Shown here piece after piece: positions 31,279 through 42,385 of a stretch of DNA of 64,000 nucleotides. Location of the stretch: positions 1 through 64,000 of the forward strand of contig JBBHKE010001453.1 in assembly GCA_037447655.1 (NCBI GenBank). Direction: 5' to 3'. How positions within the stretch are numbered: the first letter of the stretch is position 1; the number at the start of each line of letters is the position of its first letter. The notes under the pieces were generated by a model, which had not been told where the DNA came from, ran no database searches, and saw only the letters and a program-made list of their open reading frames with translations. The position numbers were made by a program, and so were the translations under genes. The stretch is from Zygnema cylindricum. Taxonomy: Eukaryota; Streptophyta; Zygnematophyceae; Zygnematales; Zygnemataceae.

Positions 31279-33236
31279 TGTTACATGTTTAATGAATAAC
31301 AGTTGGTGATCGTTTATTTAACGGAAAACGTACAAACAAAGATACATGAAAAATTCTTTAAAAAACCCTTAAAAATTCCGTACATTTTCTCGTACATCTT
31401 TAGTTCAGTTTACTGTATAGAAAGTTCTAAGCGATTTAACAATATTTTCAAAATTCACGAATAATACGTAGTAAACGACAAATTTGAAATATTCGTGCGA
31501 ATTGAACAACTATGGTTTTTAGTGCAAATCCCACAATTCGAGCTTGTGTTTCGGTAAATGTAAAATCTTAATTCAGTTTGCCTGAAAAATAAATACTTAC
31601 TCCCGTAGCGTTGATTCTACTTCAAAACTTCATCTGCCGTTAATGATTAGCGGTTCAATAAGCATGGCCCTACGGGTATCTCTGACAAGCCAATACAATA
31701 CGATAACAGTTTTACGATACGTGAACAGTTTTCACAAGACTTCGCATGAAAGTTTATGTACTCGGAATGTACTCGGAAATTTTCGGCTGCGGACAGTACA
31801 CCGTGAATCGTTATTAGCGTATATAAATTATTAGTGTGAATAAAGAATTAGTGTCATGGATTCTAATATGTGTATCAATCCCATTTTCAAAAAAATGTTT
31901 AATTGTAATTTTTTTCACAACGCTGTTTTGGGTATACATGATCCGCCGTCATAACATATACGTTAAAATAGGTAGAGGTACAAATTCTGACAATCCGTAC
32001 GACGTCGCGTCCTTCCAACGTAAAAATCCATAATTCTATTTTGGGTTTGCGGATATACAATCGTTGCGGCATTCATAATTATACACTAAAATAAGTACGA
32101 GTAGAAACTGTCGAAATGTACGGGTTTATGTACTTTCACTTAAGTTCATTCATGATTATAATAAGCGTTTGTTTTGCGTGCGGTGAATTGATAATAGTAA
32201 AAAAAGTGCGAGGACAGCGTAGGCGAAACGTACATTGTCGCGTCGTATAGTCGACTACATGCATCGGGTTGTAAAACGCAGTTACGTTATAACGCTATGT
32301 AACCGTACAATTTCGATATGTCCATTCAGTTAGATTTGTATTATATAATGAACGAAACTATAACGGAAGGTATTCTATGTGTACGTTTCGATCCACATAA
32401 CGTACATTGAACTCAATGATTGATTTATATTTCCTTGTCGTTCGCGGAGAGAACGAACGTTGTGTGACGTTAAATAAGGACCCTTAATCTTAATAAGGTG
32501 CCCGGTGGGTTGCTTTATTAGAATCAATGCATTGTAATATTGGGACTTAAGACTAATAAAGATGCGTTAACTAAGATCAAACGTCAAACAAACCTCTTAT
32601 TCGTATCACTGTTAATTATAATTGAACGTAAAACGAACACAAAACACATATTAGAATACATGTTAATTATAATTGGCGGTATTCCAGCGACGAAAGCTGA
32701 TCATGCGCCGTCGTAAGATTATCATTGGCTGATGCCAAAAGCACGTGGCATGTTTATCATCCACGCATTCCCAAAGTTGGTCGCGTTTCATAGATGACGT
32801 TAGAACAACCGATTGTCGGGGTAACGACGTCGCATTTTTTCCAATCATCTTTTTACCGTACAACATGTAAGCTGGAGGTGTTTCCATGACGCTATGGACA
32901 TTACACCGACGACGTAAGTTCTCAAATATTTTGGCAATTTTAAAGCAAGTTTTTACGAGATCCCGCTTCTATTCCCGCGTTTTGAAATATTTTTAAATTG
33001 AAAGCCGTGCTAAAATTCAAAATTTGGATTTTAAACGAAAAAATTAAAATAGCAAATCCCTCCATCATTACCGCGCAAAATCATTTTCACTTGCATTTCG
33101 TGTATTATATAAATGTATTTGTGATAATGGCAACAACACTATCGCTACTTCTTCCTCATTTGCTTGGGTTGCCATTTTCTTCCTTTTCGGCTGCTCCTAC
33201 TTCTTATTTTTTAGGTGATATTAAGTGTTTAAGATT
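31279..33236. other. noncoding region upstream of transposon P2
   Basis: AT-rich. Contains ACCGTGAATCGTTATTAGCGTA near 31800, related to the block upstream of P1, and repeated TTAATTATAATTG. A TATATAAAT at 33116-33124 lies about 112 bp before the P2 start codon candidate. Confidence 0.45.
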
Positions 33237-33608
33237 ATGAGGATCCGTAATAGAATTTGGGGCGCTAACCCGGGCAATAACAATAGCAATCCCCACAACG
33301 CTCAGGTTGAATAGGACGAGGAAAATAAGAGGAACGATGAGGAAAACGCATTTCCGAACGAGGAAGAGAATGAGGCGGAAATCGAAAGGTCGATAGACCG
33401 ACGAACATTGTGGAAGGGTTTTTTCCGTCCTCGGCCAATACCAGAGGACGTGTCTCCCACCGTAAAGTTCAACACGTGTTGACTAAGGCAACTCGGATGC
33501 GAGTAATATAGTGGGTGCTAAAGGATTGTGAAAATAATGGCTCAACTGAACTCATTCCAAGGACCATAAGGAAGTTTCCCGAGCATTTTACCGGAGTGTA
33601 CGGTACAA
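33237..33608 (+). pseudogene. P2 pogo-like transposase, exon 1 (decayed)
   Basis: Start MRIRNRIWG aligns with the P1 start. It has an Asn/Glu-rich stretch with a stop, a frame change, then SHRKVQHVLTK, LIPRTIRKFPEHFTG. These align residue by residue with P1 exon 1. One stop replaces the residue before the shared Trp. It ends at a GTAAG donor (33609) in the same phase as P1. Exons 2 and 3 are absent because copia D cuts the element at 35715. Confidence 0.6.
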
Positions 33609-33899
33609 GTAAGACATTTCAATCAAACGTTCTCCCATTTATTTAATGATTTCGTTTCCTCCTTCGTTTTGTGTTTTTTTTCTCATTCACAATGTGTTGT
33701 TTTATTATAATTTTGATGTGCATTTAGATTATTTGTACAGTATTATTTTGGAACGTCGCCTTTCTTTGTCAAATTACATACTGACCTCTCACTAACTCTC
33801 CATTAGTGCGTGTTTTTCTATGTTGTCGACTACTATGCATTGTTTTGTTGTTTTGTTGGTATTATTTTCAAAGTGTCTTGCGATTTCTTTATGGCGACA

Positions 33900-34210
33900 G
33901 TGTACTAGTGATGACGTGTCTTTGTCGCGGTGGACGCGACGACATCATGTCGGCGCTTCAATGATGGATACGACAAAATAATTGAATGGATGAGGATACC
34001 TCGTTAGGTCGAAAGTGCAAATGACAGACGAGAGTGTTTCGTCGCTTAGAGTAAAGCACCGAAGACATCAGTTCAGATAATCCAACGTTGGTATTCTCGA
34101 ATGTAATTCGTGGACGACGACGTTGTTTCGTCGAACCAATATTGGGAAACTCGAATAAAGTCGAACGCTCGACGACATTATGTCGTCGCTTGAATGTTGG
34201 TTTATAAGTC
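33900..34210. repeat. diverged GTCGTCGC-type repeats left of P2 acidic ORF
   Basis: Contains GCGACGACATCATGTCGGCGC, GACGACGACGTTGTTTCGTCG and CGACGACATTATGTCGTCGC. It is positioned like the left array of P1 but more decayed. Confidence 0.6.
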
Positions 34211-34373
34211 GTAGGGCCAACGGTTCAATTTTCCAACTGTGAATATTGGACTATTTTTATAGCTGGACTATCTGAGTTAAGGTTTGAGTAAAAGAGCGTC
34301 TTTTAGGTTGTTTTTGTCCCCTTCAATTGTGTATTTTCATTTTTTTTCTCTTAACGAATACTTTTGTTTTTAA

Positions 34374-35714
34374 ATGGAGGGCGGCCAACCATCATCGAAA
34401 CGAATGCGCTCTGCCATTCCGAGGCAATTTCGTCCACTACCAACGGTAAATGCGATAAAGGGTGATATACCTGGAGGGGAGAACTTAGAGAGGGAAAGGG
34501 GTGCAACCGAAGGAGTGTTGGGGAATAGGGTGGAACCGGAAGAGGGAGGTAGGGAAAGGGTTGGAATGGAGTTGGTTTTGAGGGAGGGGGAAGAAACGGG
34601 TGTTGACATAGATGAGAAGGAGGAAGCTGAGGCGGTGGGGAGGGAAGGGACGGGTACAGAGAGGGTAGTAAGGGGAAGTGAGCCGGAGAGGGAGTTACCG
34701 GATGAAGGGATTAGAGCGGACGAAGAAGGTGTCCTCGAAGTAGAAGGGGTTAAGGAAATAGACGAAGAATACGATCCCTCGGGAACTACTTCGGACGAGC
34801 CTTTAGAGGAAGGGGAATAGCCTACGGAAGAGGAGGAAGAACCGGAAGAAACCGAATCGTTAGACATTCCGGTCACGAAATATGACGACGATCCCTCAAC
34901 CTCGGACTAACAATCTTCAGAGAGCTCGAAGAGACGCATGGAGGAAGAATATGGAGACGACGACGAGATTGTCGCTTTTCCACCATCACCGAATCGTGAT
35001 AGAGCTCTTGCGGCAGTAGAAGGACCTCAAGTACCGGTCGAGCGTGATGTGGTAATTCGAGAGGAAGAACCCGATTGGTTTTTCCCGTTTCCAGTCGGAG
35101 ATGAAGCCATAGATGGCTTCCGACCGACGGTTGCCCATTACATCCCGGTCAAGGAGTGGTCGGACTATTGGCGTTACAGGGAGACTCGGCCTATCGACCG
35201 GTGGTTGAACCCCGTCCCAGAAATTCTCGACATCCCTCTCGATATCCCCGCCCACCCAACATGGTTGTACATCGCATCATACAACCATGCGTCATATTTC
35301 CCATACATTTGGCATTTTTAGCCTAATGATGAACATTTAACATGGATTTTACGTCAACCGATTGGATTCGGAATAGATGTCCCGGAATAAATCTGACATT
35401 ATCACCCTTAGGACCCACGGTTATTTACTATTCTACGTCTTGCAATTTGTACTCCAGAGCTAAACAAATTTTTAGATGCTCGAAGTGCGGTCTTACAACG
35501 CTTCCAAAATGTGAAAGTGAGGCGTACGTATCTTTGGGAAATTCCGAGGGTCCCACATGTTGATGAGCCCTTTCCACCACCGCAAGTACAATGATTGAGG
35601 AATGAAGTTCAAAATCTCAAGCAGCGTTTGGAGGCTCAAGAAATAACAATGATAACAGTTCGTCGCTTAATTGATAATTTAACTCAAGAGCTTGTCGGCA
35701 TTAGGCGACGTTGA
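34374..35714 (+). pseudogene. acidic coiled-coil protein, P2 copy (seven internal stops)
   Basis: Homologue of the P1 acidic ORF. Basic start (SSKRMRS), Glu-rich middle, SPNRDRAL, FRPTVAHYIPVKEW, LDIPLDIPAHPTW, WEIPRVP and C-terminal coiled coil ending IRRR. The frame is kept over the whole 1.34 kb without a shift I could see, but it has stops at 34818, 34908, 35319, 35388, 35394, 35409 and near 35592. Some sit where P1 has Gln or Trp, as expected from C-to-T decay. The final TGA is followed at once by the LTR of copia D. The Glu-rich region is shorter than in P1. Confidence 0.65.
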
Positions 35715-36719
35715 TGCAGTTCTGTGTCCTCCATTGGACCACAGAATACAAAAAGCCTCTAGATAGTATTTAACTAACCCAATTCAAGCCACAGCCACTG
35801 CCTTGCAGGAAGACAAAATGACAGTTTGACTACACCCTTGTGTAGCCTGGACTCCTTTGAGTCTGTAGAAAAAAAAATCCCTAAAAACGACCAACCAACC
35901 GATAAGTTATGAGCCGACAACAATGCCAAATTATACAAAGCTATTTTAGAGAGAGAGCTAACTACCTACCAAAATTTCCTAAGTCCTAAACCTCTCTCAC
36001 AACCCCTATCTACTGAAGTACGAACCGATCATAGAACTGTAAAGTATAGAAAAGGTAATACGACCGATGTCCTTTCTGTACGGCCGGTGTACCACAAGGC
36101 TACTGAGTGGACGCGTGTCACTTTTCCACTCGTTCGTATACTCTCCGGAATTCCCGCGATCGAATGTCATCCTTCCACGTGGCGCCAGGACATGCCACGT
36201 CCATAAAAGCCAAAGTGACCATTTCGCGATCTTGGCGATGATGTGCGCCGTCGGATTAAATCCGACATTAAATGTCGACCGTTGAAACAAATGTCTGATT
36301 CATTTGTTTCGTGCGAAATGACGTTCGCACTAAACCTTAAGAAGTTCTATGTTCATTTGTCCATATTTTAGTTAAATGGTTTAAGAATTATACAATAGTT
36401 TAAATACTTATCAAACCCTATATCTCCTAACGGACTTCTACGACAGACTGGTTAGAGTTAACGGCTACGCCGCTCTGCCGGTTGGTGGTTCGAGTCCTGC
36501 CGGACTCAACCTTTTGTTGAGTGTGACTTAAATCACTCATTAGTCCTTCCTATGGAGCTGAGGCAGCCATGGCTCCATCGCTCTCTCTCTCTCTTTCAGT
36601 GACTACAACAAGTATGGGGGCAAGAAAGAAGAGATGGAGGCAGGCTGCCTGCATTTTCTTTATTTGTTTCTGTTAATTATTTTAGACATAGAAAAGACCA
36701 AAAACTACTTATGTCAACA
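35715..36719 (-). repeat. LTR of element D (3' LTR, 1005 bp)
   Basis: TGCAGTTCTG to ATGTCAACA, followed by CTCCCCTTATTTTTTAG (complement of the polypurine tract). B-box-like GGTTCGAGTCC near 36487 and hairpin ACTCAAC-CTTTT-GTTGAGT just after it. It inserted directly behind the stop codon of the P2 acidic ORF. Confidence 0.88.
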
Positions 36720-36750
36720 CTCCCCTTATTTTTTAGTATAGTTTTCACTT

Positions 36751-37320
36751 TTATTTTAATCCACATTTTTCCCTACAATATTTTAACTTTGGAGAGGGCA
36801 CAGGTTTGGTCATCATGTCATCCACCATTTCTTCATCGGATTTATACACAAGATTTACAATTTTATTTTCAACTTTTTCCGTCACGAAGCTCAATCTTAT
36901 GTCCATATGTTTAGCCTTGAAATGATGTTTTGGATTGGTTGCAATGGCAATGACAGCCTGATTATCACAAATAACTTCATGTACTCCCTCCTTCATATAC
37001 CCCAATTCTTGCAACAAGGATTTGACCCAAATTAACTCTTTCACAGCCGAACAAGAGGCCATATACTCAGCCTCCATAGTAGACTGAGCAACCACCTTTT
37101 GTTGTTTACTGCTCCAACAACAAGCACCTTCCCCCACATACAACACATACCCAGAAGTGCATCTTCTCATAGGTGCATCCCCATAACTGGCATCACTCCA
37201 AGTAGTGATATCAGTGATCTTCCCTCCAAAATTTAGCCATAACTCTCTAGTTCCTACCAGATATCTCATGACTCTCTTGGTTGCCTCCCAATCTCTCTTC
37301 CTAGGATCATTAAGACTCAT
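36751..37320 (-). pseudogene. copia RNase H (element D), open
   Basis: 190-codon frame with WSDASYGD, CCWSSKQQKV, STMEAEYMA, CDNQAVIAI and KAKHMDIRLSFV, followed by the C-terminal DEEMVDDMMTK and PSPKLKYC. All RNase H acidic motifs are present. It is detached from RT by a frameshift around 37321-37400. Confidence 0.88.
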
Positions 37321-37408
37321 GCTGAGGACTCGCTATGTCCGGCCTGGTAGAGTTCATAAAATAGATTAAATTTACTACGACTTGTCTATAAGGGATAGAC
37401 TTCATAAA

Positions 37409-38300
37409 CTATCTCTCCTCTGGACTCATCTGATCATCTAAGATCATCATTCCTCCTTCTACACTCCCATCACTTACTTTTTTGAAGTCCATGGGAGTGG
37501 TACAACTGTTAGTATTTTCCATCCGGAATTTCTCAAGCATATTACCTATTGATTCTTTCTGAGTAAGTCTGATAATCCTTTTCCCCCTATCTCTCTCCAT
37601 TTGGTCCCCAAAATATATTTTGCCCCACCTAAATCCTTCATATCAAATCTGCCCCTAAGATCTTTCTTTAGCCTATTGATCTTCTCCAAAGACTTACTCA
37701 ATACAAGCAAATCATCCATATAAATTGCAATAAAAATCACACCATTCTCATCTTCAAACATTTAGATAGAATGGCCAGAGCTGATCCGGATATATCCCAG
37801 ACCGGTGAGAAACTCATATAGTTTCTTATTCCACTGTCGGGGAGCCTGCTTCAGTCCATATAAGGACTTTATGACCCTGCTGACTTTGCTCTCTTCTCTT
37901 GCCTCTACGAACCCCTCGGGTTGCCTCATAAAAAATTCTTCCTCTAACTCACCATTAAGAAAAACAGTCTTAATGTCCATCTGGTGTATTTCCATGTCTT
38001 CCGCTGCTGCCAGACTGAGGAGAATCCTTCCTAATGGGAACCGAACAATTGGAGCTTAGGTCTCCTCATAGTCAATCCCCTCCTTTTGGGTAAATCCTTT
38101 CGCTACCAATCAAGCCTTATATCTCTCAATGGTATTATCTGGGTTCAGTTTTAGCTTAAATACCCATTTACACCAAATAGATTTTCTGTCTGGAGGACAA
38201 TCTGATAGCTCTTAAGTATTTGCTTCCATGATCGAAGCAATCACATCATTTATGGCTCTAATCCACCTTTCTTTTTCAGGACTATTTACTGCGTCCGAAT
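37409..38300 (-). pseudogene. copia reverse transcriptase, frameshifted (element D)
   Basis: Three adjoining frames: 37995-37762 ([29 protein letters not shown]), 37761-37546 (FIAIYMDDLLVLSK with a YMDD active site, DLGGAKYILG) and 37600-37409 (LTQKESIGNMLEKF, MSPEER). Upstream, KARL(V)AK and KPIG-like stretches are readable with stops up to about 38300. The TRIM lies next to it. Confidence 0.85.
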
Positions 38301-38433
38301 AGGTCCTAGGTTCTGGCCGGCTCAATTTTCCCAAGTGTGGGACATGCCGAATCCCGGATTTCTAGGAAATCTAACATGGTATCGGAGCCAGCGGGATTGC
38401 AGATGGTTTGACCGGCTTTCCCGTGAGGGGGGG

Positions 38434-38703
38434 TGTTGGATTGGCACGTGAAGCCGGTCCAATACGGGGTAGAATATGGAAATATCCATACTCGAGCCGC
38501 CCGTAATAAATAGGTACGGACCCGCCAGTCTCAACATCGAGCTGGTGGCACAGTGGTAGTGCGTTCGCAGCTCAACATCGAGCTGGTGGCACAGTGGTAG
38601 TGCGTTCGCAGCTGAAGTGAAAGGTCCCAGGTTCGAACCCTGGCCGGCTCAATTTTCCCAAGTGTGGGACATGCTGAATCCCGGATTTCTAGGAAATCTA
38701 ACA
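38434..38703 (+). repeat. complete LTR of the TRIM
   Basis: 270 bp, TGTTGG to TAACA. Contains a 41-bp tandem duplication (CTCAACATCGAGCTGGTGGC... from about 38530) that doubles the 5' half of the tRNA-like sequence, and a complete cloverleaf downstream of it. Confidence 0.85.
38580..38650 (+). other. tRNA-like cloverleaf inside TRIM LTR (71 nt)
   Basis: Acceptor stem GAGCTGG/CCGGCTC (one G-T pair), D arm GCAC-AGTGGTA-GTGC, anticodon arm TTCGC-AGCTGAA-GTGAA and 5-nt variable loop. The T arm CCAGG-TTCGAAC-CCTGG is perfect. A box GGCACAGTGGTAG and B box GGTTCGAACCC are well formed. Formal anticodon CTG, but position 33 is G and not T, so a working tRNA is doubtful. More likely a Pol III promoter or tRNA-derived module. 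Confidence 0.7.
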
Positions 38704-39702
38704 CTCCTCGCTTTCAAACTCTAAGCGGATTTTTATCTTTTTGGTATATTTGAAGGGGTCAAATGACTTTCCTTCATCCATGATAACTAGGTGTTTGACC
38801 AGAATAATATCTTGCTTTGCTAAGTCATAGACTCTATATCCCTTAATATCCTCATCATATCATACAAAGTATCCAGGTTTGCCCTTAGCATCTAATATCC
38901 TGTTTTTCTTATCCGTATCAAGATTGTAAACTTAGCTACCAAATACTTAAAGGTGTGAGATATCTGGTTTCCTTCCAACCCATCTCTAATAAGGTGTCAT
39001 TCCCTTTACGGCTAAGGTAAGGACTCCATTCTTAATGTAGTTGGCACAGTTCATGGCTTCTGCCCAAAATCTCTTTCCTATTTTCTTGTCAGCCAACATA
39101 CTACATACACTATCTCCTAGTGTTTGGTTCAATCTTTCATCTACCCCATTTTGTTCCGGGTTATATGGTACAGTTTTTTAGTACTGAACTCCCTCATCTC
39201 TCAAGTATTCCTCAAACTGGTTAGAGGTATATTCTCCCTAATTATCACTCCTTATTCTCTTAATGGGGGTTCAATGGAACTTCTCACTCCAGGCTATATA
39301 TTTTTTGAAGTAAGTTGGTGTTTTAGACTTTGTTTTTAGGAAGTAGACTTTAGAGTACCTAGACTAGTCATCGGTTATTATTAACATAAACCTCTTCCCT
39401 CCATTCAAAGGTACGCTTACAAGTCCCCAGATATTTGTGTGGACTAGATCTAGTACCTTTCCCCCCCTATATGTTGCAGCTTTGGGAAAAAGAAGTCTGT
39501 GAGCTTTTCTTTGAGCACATCCACTACAATCATTCACCATTTCAGTATCAACAAACTGAAAGCCTTCTACTACACCAAGCTTCTTCATTTCTCTCAACTT
39601 ATCAAAATGCACATGCCCCAACCGCTTATGCCAAATCATCAGTTTTGGAACACGGACATAATAAACATTCTTCTTTTCATTACTCAGGCTAAGCCTAAAC
39701 AT
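38704..39702 (-). pseudogene. copia integrase, broken (element D)
   Basis: Lower part (39702-39364) is open with WHKRLGHVHFDKL, CSGCAQRK (HHCC module) and HTNIWG, where the first catalytic Asp motif is HTN. The rest toward 38704 is readable in pieces: (N/D)NG.EYTSN near 39220, PEQNG near 39140, GYDEDIKGYRVYDL near 38830 and IRLEFES near 38710, with several stops. Confidence 0.8.
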
Positions 39703-39762
39703 GCCTTGGCTACCCTTATCTGCCGTGAAGTAAACTTCATCCCCATACTTAGCTATAAAGAC

Positions 39763-40410
39763 TCATTTTCTAGTGAAGGTATCAAACTCTTTGTCATCTA
39801 ATACAGATGTAGTGACAAGAATTTTGCTCAGCTGAGGAATGTAGAGTACATCTGAGAATGTGAGTATAGAAGTCTTACCCTCCACTAAGACTTTTAGATC
39901 CATTGACCCCACTAGATCTGTAGTAACCACTCTCCCATCCCCATACTCTATCTCTACAGTAGGGATCTTTCTTAGCTTAGTGAGGAGTTCCTCATCACGA
40001 CACATATACATGGATGCACCTGAGTCGATGATCGATCCTTCTTGTGGAGCTTCACGAATTGCTCCAAGGGCACACTTCTGTCTCCGATGGATCTTCTTCT
40101 CCTCCAGACTCTTGTCAAAAAAAAGCTCCCCATCCTCGTCAGAAGACTCATCCTCGATTTCTCCTATCACTTTTGTAACCACAAGTGCCTTTTTCTTCCC
40201 TCCGTAAGAATCCCCTCCACGGTTCTTTTGGAGCCTCAGCTTCGACAGCTTGACAGAATCTGCGATGAAGTGTCCGGACCTCTTGCAAAAATGACAAAGG
40301 CCTTTTGGGGGCCTCGGTCCTCCAGAATGATCTCTTTCCCCTTTGTACGGTTTCATTCGGTCCTTCCCCCATCGGTCCCCTCCTGCTGCTATAGCTTGAA
40401 TGCTCTTTCC
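39763..40410 (-). pseudogene. copia Gag C-terminus and protease (element D)
   Basis: 198-codon frame from about 40356. Zinc-knuckle remnant CHFCKRSGHFIADS, in which the last Cys is Ser, then acidic ESSDEDGELFF, RRQKCALGAIRE, and the protease signature SIIDSGASMYMCRDEE with VEIEYGDG and VLYIPQLSKILV. It is cut from integrase by a stop near 39763. Confidence 0.85.
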
Positions 40411-41134
40411 TCATCTAGTAATCTCCATTGTGTTTTCCTGCACAAGCATCATCTTGACCACTATGTTCCATTTCCATGAACTATCATGCATTTTTTGTAC
40501 TCGATACACTATGTTCTCGTCCTCATCTGGTAACTTTATGATAAGGGTGTTAACTTTCATTTTCATTGTACGTGTCCACTCGACACTTTCCATCTCTATA
40601 TTCAAACAAGAAAGATCATTACAGTAATCTAACATCTTTCCTCCATTGTAAGTGTAACACCCTAGCTTTTGCTCAGCCAACTAGAGCTCACAAATAGTTC
40701 AAGCTCTATAAATCTCCACCAAACTCACCCACAACTCCTGAACCTTGTAAATGTGAAGATGAGGGGTGGCCAAAGCTTGAGTGAGGTGCCTAAGAATGAA
40801 GTTATTGGCAGCCATGTTTACATCCTCTCACATTTGAGTATCGTTATCCACAGTCTTGACGGTCGCCGCTCCCGGTACTGACGCAATAGGAGTGAGGGGT
40901 GTCTCCTTCCTTTTCCCATTTTCGGACACACTGCTGTCCCCATCATCTGCCTCCTCCGCTGAGGCGGCCGTTGCTGCAGGAAACCTTACTCCTCCAAATC
41001 CTGGAGGAGTTCCCGAAGGTGGACTTTTCACTTTTCTACTAACAATACCCTAGTATCGTTTTTCGCACAAAGATCCCATCATCATGGTTTCCCAATAGAT
41101 GAACCCAGATCCACTGAAGGTGGGCACCCTAGAG
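40411..41134 (-). pseudogene. copia Gag N-terminal part (element D)
   Basis: Broken frames: the start region near the primer site reads GPTL-VPTFSGSGFIYWE-like, then RPPSGTPPGFGGVRF, EEADDGDSS, AEQKLG-YTYNGGKMLDYCNDL and KLPDEDENIVYRVQ. Stops and shifts separate the pieces. Confidence 0.78.
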
Positions 41135-41149
41135 GGTGGGCCCATGACC
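41135..41149 (-). other. primer-binding site of element D
   Basis: GGTCATGGGCCCACC on the minus strand, one base different from the site of A, C and I, directly inside the LTR. Confidence 0.8.
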
Positions 41150-42189
41150 TGCAGTTGTCTGTCCTCAATTAGACCACAGAATACAGGAAGCCTCTAGATA
41201 GTATTTAACTAACCCACTTCAAGCCACAACCACTCCTGTCCAGGAAGGCAAAATGACAGTTTGACTGCACCCCTATGCAGAGTGAACTCCCCTGAGTCCG
41301 TAGTAAAAAGAATCAGTGAAAACGGCCAACCAGCCGATAAGTTATGAGGCAATAAAAATGCCAATTTGTATAAACTCTCAAAGGGAGAGGTGACTACCTA
41401 CCAAAATTTTCTAATTTATGATTCCCTCTAATAACTTTTATCTACTGAAGTATGGACCAATCAAATTAGTGTACAGTACCAAGAAGTACTACTGCCGGTG
41501 TACCTTTTCTACGGCTTATGTACGACAAGGCTATTAAGCGGACGCGTGTCTGCTTTTCACTCGTCCGTACATTCCTCGGAATTCCTATGACCGAATATCA
41601 TCTCTCCACGTGGCTCCAGGTCATGCCACGTCACAAAACGCCAAAGTGACCACTCCGTGGTTCTGCGGAGGATGTGCGTCGTTGGATTCGCAGCGAGACG
41701 CAATCTTAGCCGTTATATACTTGCGCGAAATTTGTTTCGCTGTCGAAACAAAATGCGTGGTATTCGTTTTGAAAAAAGTGTCGTACTTCGTACTTTTATA
41801 AAACTGTATCCATGCAAGCCGTATACAATTTTAGTTAAATGAATGTGTTCCTCCTTATAGATATATATATATCTATCACATACTATAGCATTTAGCATTA
41901 GTCCTAGTCTAATAGGACAAAGCTGACCGCTATCGGCCAAATTGACGAACCGAAGGTACCGGGATCAAATCCCGGGTCCGTCAGGTATTATTTTTAGTAA
42001 CCTACTAAAATAACTGCATGTTTGAACTAAGGCAGCCATGGATCAACCTCCCTCTCTATCCTTCAGTGACTACATCAAGTATGGGGGCTAGAGAGAGGAG
42101 GTGGAGGCAGGATGTCCGTCCTTTTTCCTTTTCTTTTATACTAACCTATTAAACCTATAAAATACTATAGAAATCTATTATTTTCAACG
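41150..42189 (-). repeat. LTR shared by element D (5') and a second truncated copia (3')
   Basis: TGCAGTTGTC to TTTCAACG. The part next to the primer site resembles the left D LTR closely, but the other half is unlike it. That half instead shares the tRNA-like block (GGGATCAAATCCCGGGTCCGTC near 41962) and neighbouring phrases with element C's LTR. Behind it comes CTCCCCTTATTTTCTAG, so it also acts as a 3' LTR. Confidence 0.82.
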
Positions 42190-42385
42190 CTCCCCTTATT
42201 TTCTAGTCTAATTTTAATTTTTCTTTCAACCCGCATTTTTCCCGACAATTTTTTAATTTAGGAGAGGGCACAGGTTTGGTCATCATGTCAGCCACCATTT
42301 CTTCATCAGGTCTATACACAAGATTTAGAATTTTATTTTTAACTTTTTCTCTTACGAAGCTTAATCTTATGTCCATATGTTTCAG
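42190..42385 (-). pseudogene. end of a second copia body (RNase H C-terminus)
   Basis: Minus strand reads HMDIRLSFVREKV, DEEMVADMMTK and PSPKL in one clean frame up to the LTR. It is cut off at 42385, where unrelated DNA begins. Confidence 0.85.

Larger units (their letters stand above)
38314..38703 (+). mobile_element. TRIM (miniature LTR element) with tRNA-like LTR
   Basis: Truncated left LTR (38314-38376), primer site TGGTATCGGAGCCA (38377-38390; one change from the usual plant tRNA-iMet site), and purine tract CCGTGAGGGGGGG (38421-38433). The full right LTR (38434-38703, 270 bp) begins TGTTGGATTGG and ends AATCTAACA. The internal region is only 57 bp with no coding capacity. It replaces about 300 bp of element D between copia phrases present on both sides in element B. 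The left LTR seems lost by a junction at the shared GGTCC(C/T)AGGTTC. Confidence 0.85.
35715..42189 (-). mobile_element. Ty1/copia element D
   Basis: Minus-strand copia between LTRs 35715-36719 and 41150-42189. It carries a TRIM insertion/replacement in the integrase-RT linker (38314-38703). Gag, protease, integrase and RT are broken; RNase H is open. The right LTR also borders a second copia body (42190-42385), so the two elements share that LTR. No target duplication can be expected at the right end. Confidence 0.88.

Noticed and set aside
34370-34876. 168-codon Ser-rich frame on the minus strand
   Set aside because: Same effect: complement of the Glu-rich part of the P2 acidic ORF.
38580-38650. 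A genuine tRNA gene (anticodon CTG)
   Set aside because: The cloverleaf is complete, but position 33 is G, and it lies inside an LTR with half of it duplicated; kept as tRNA-like only.
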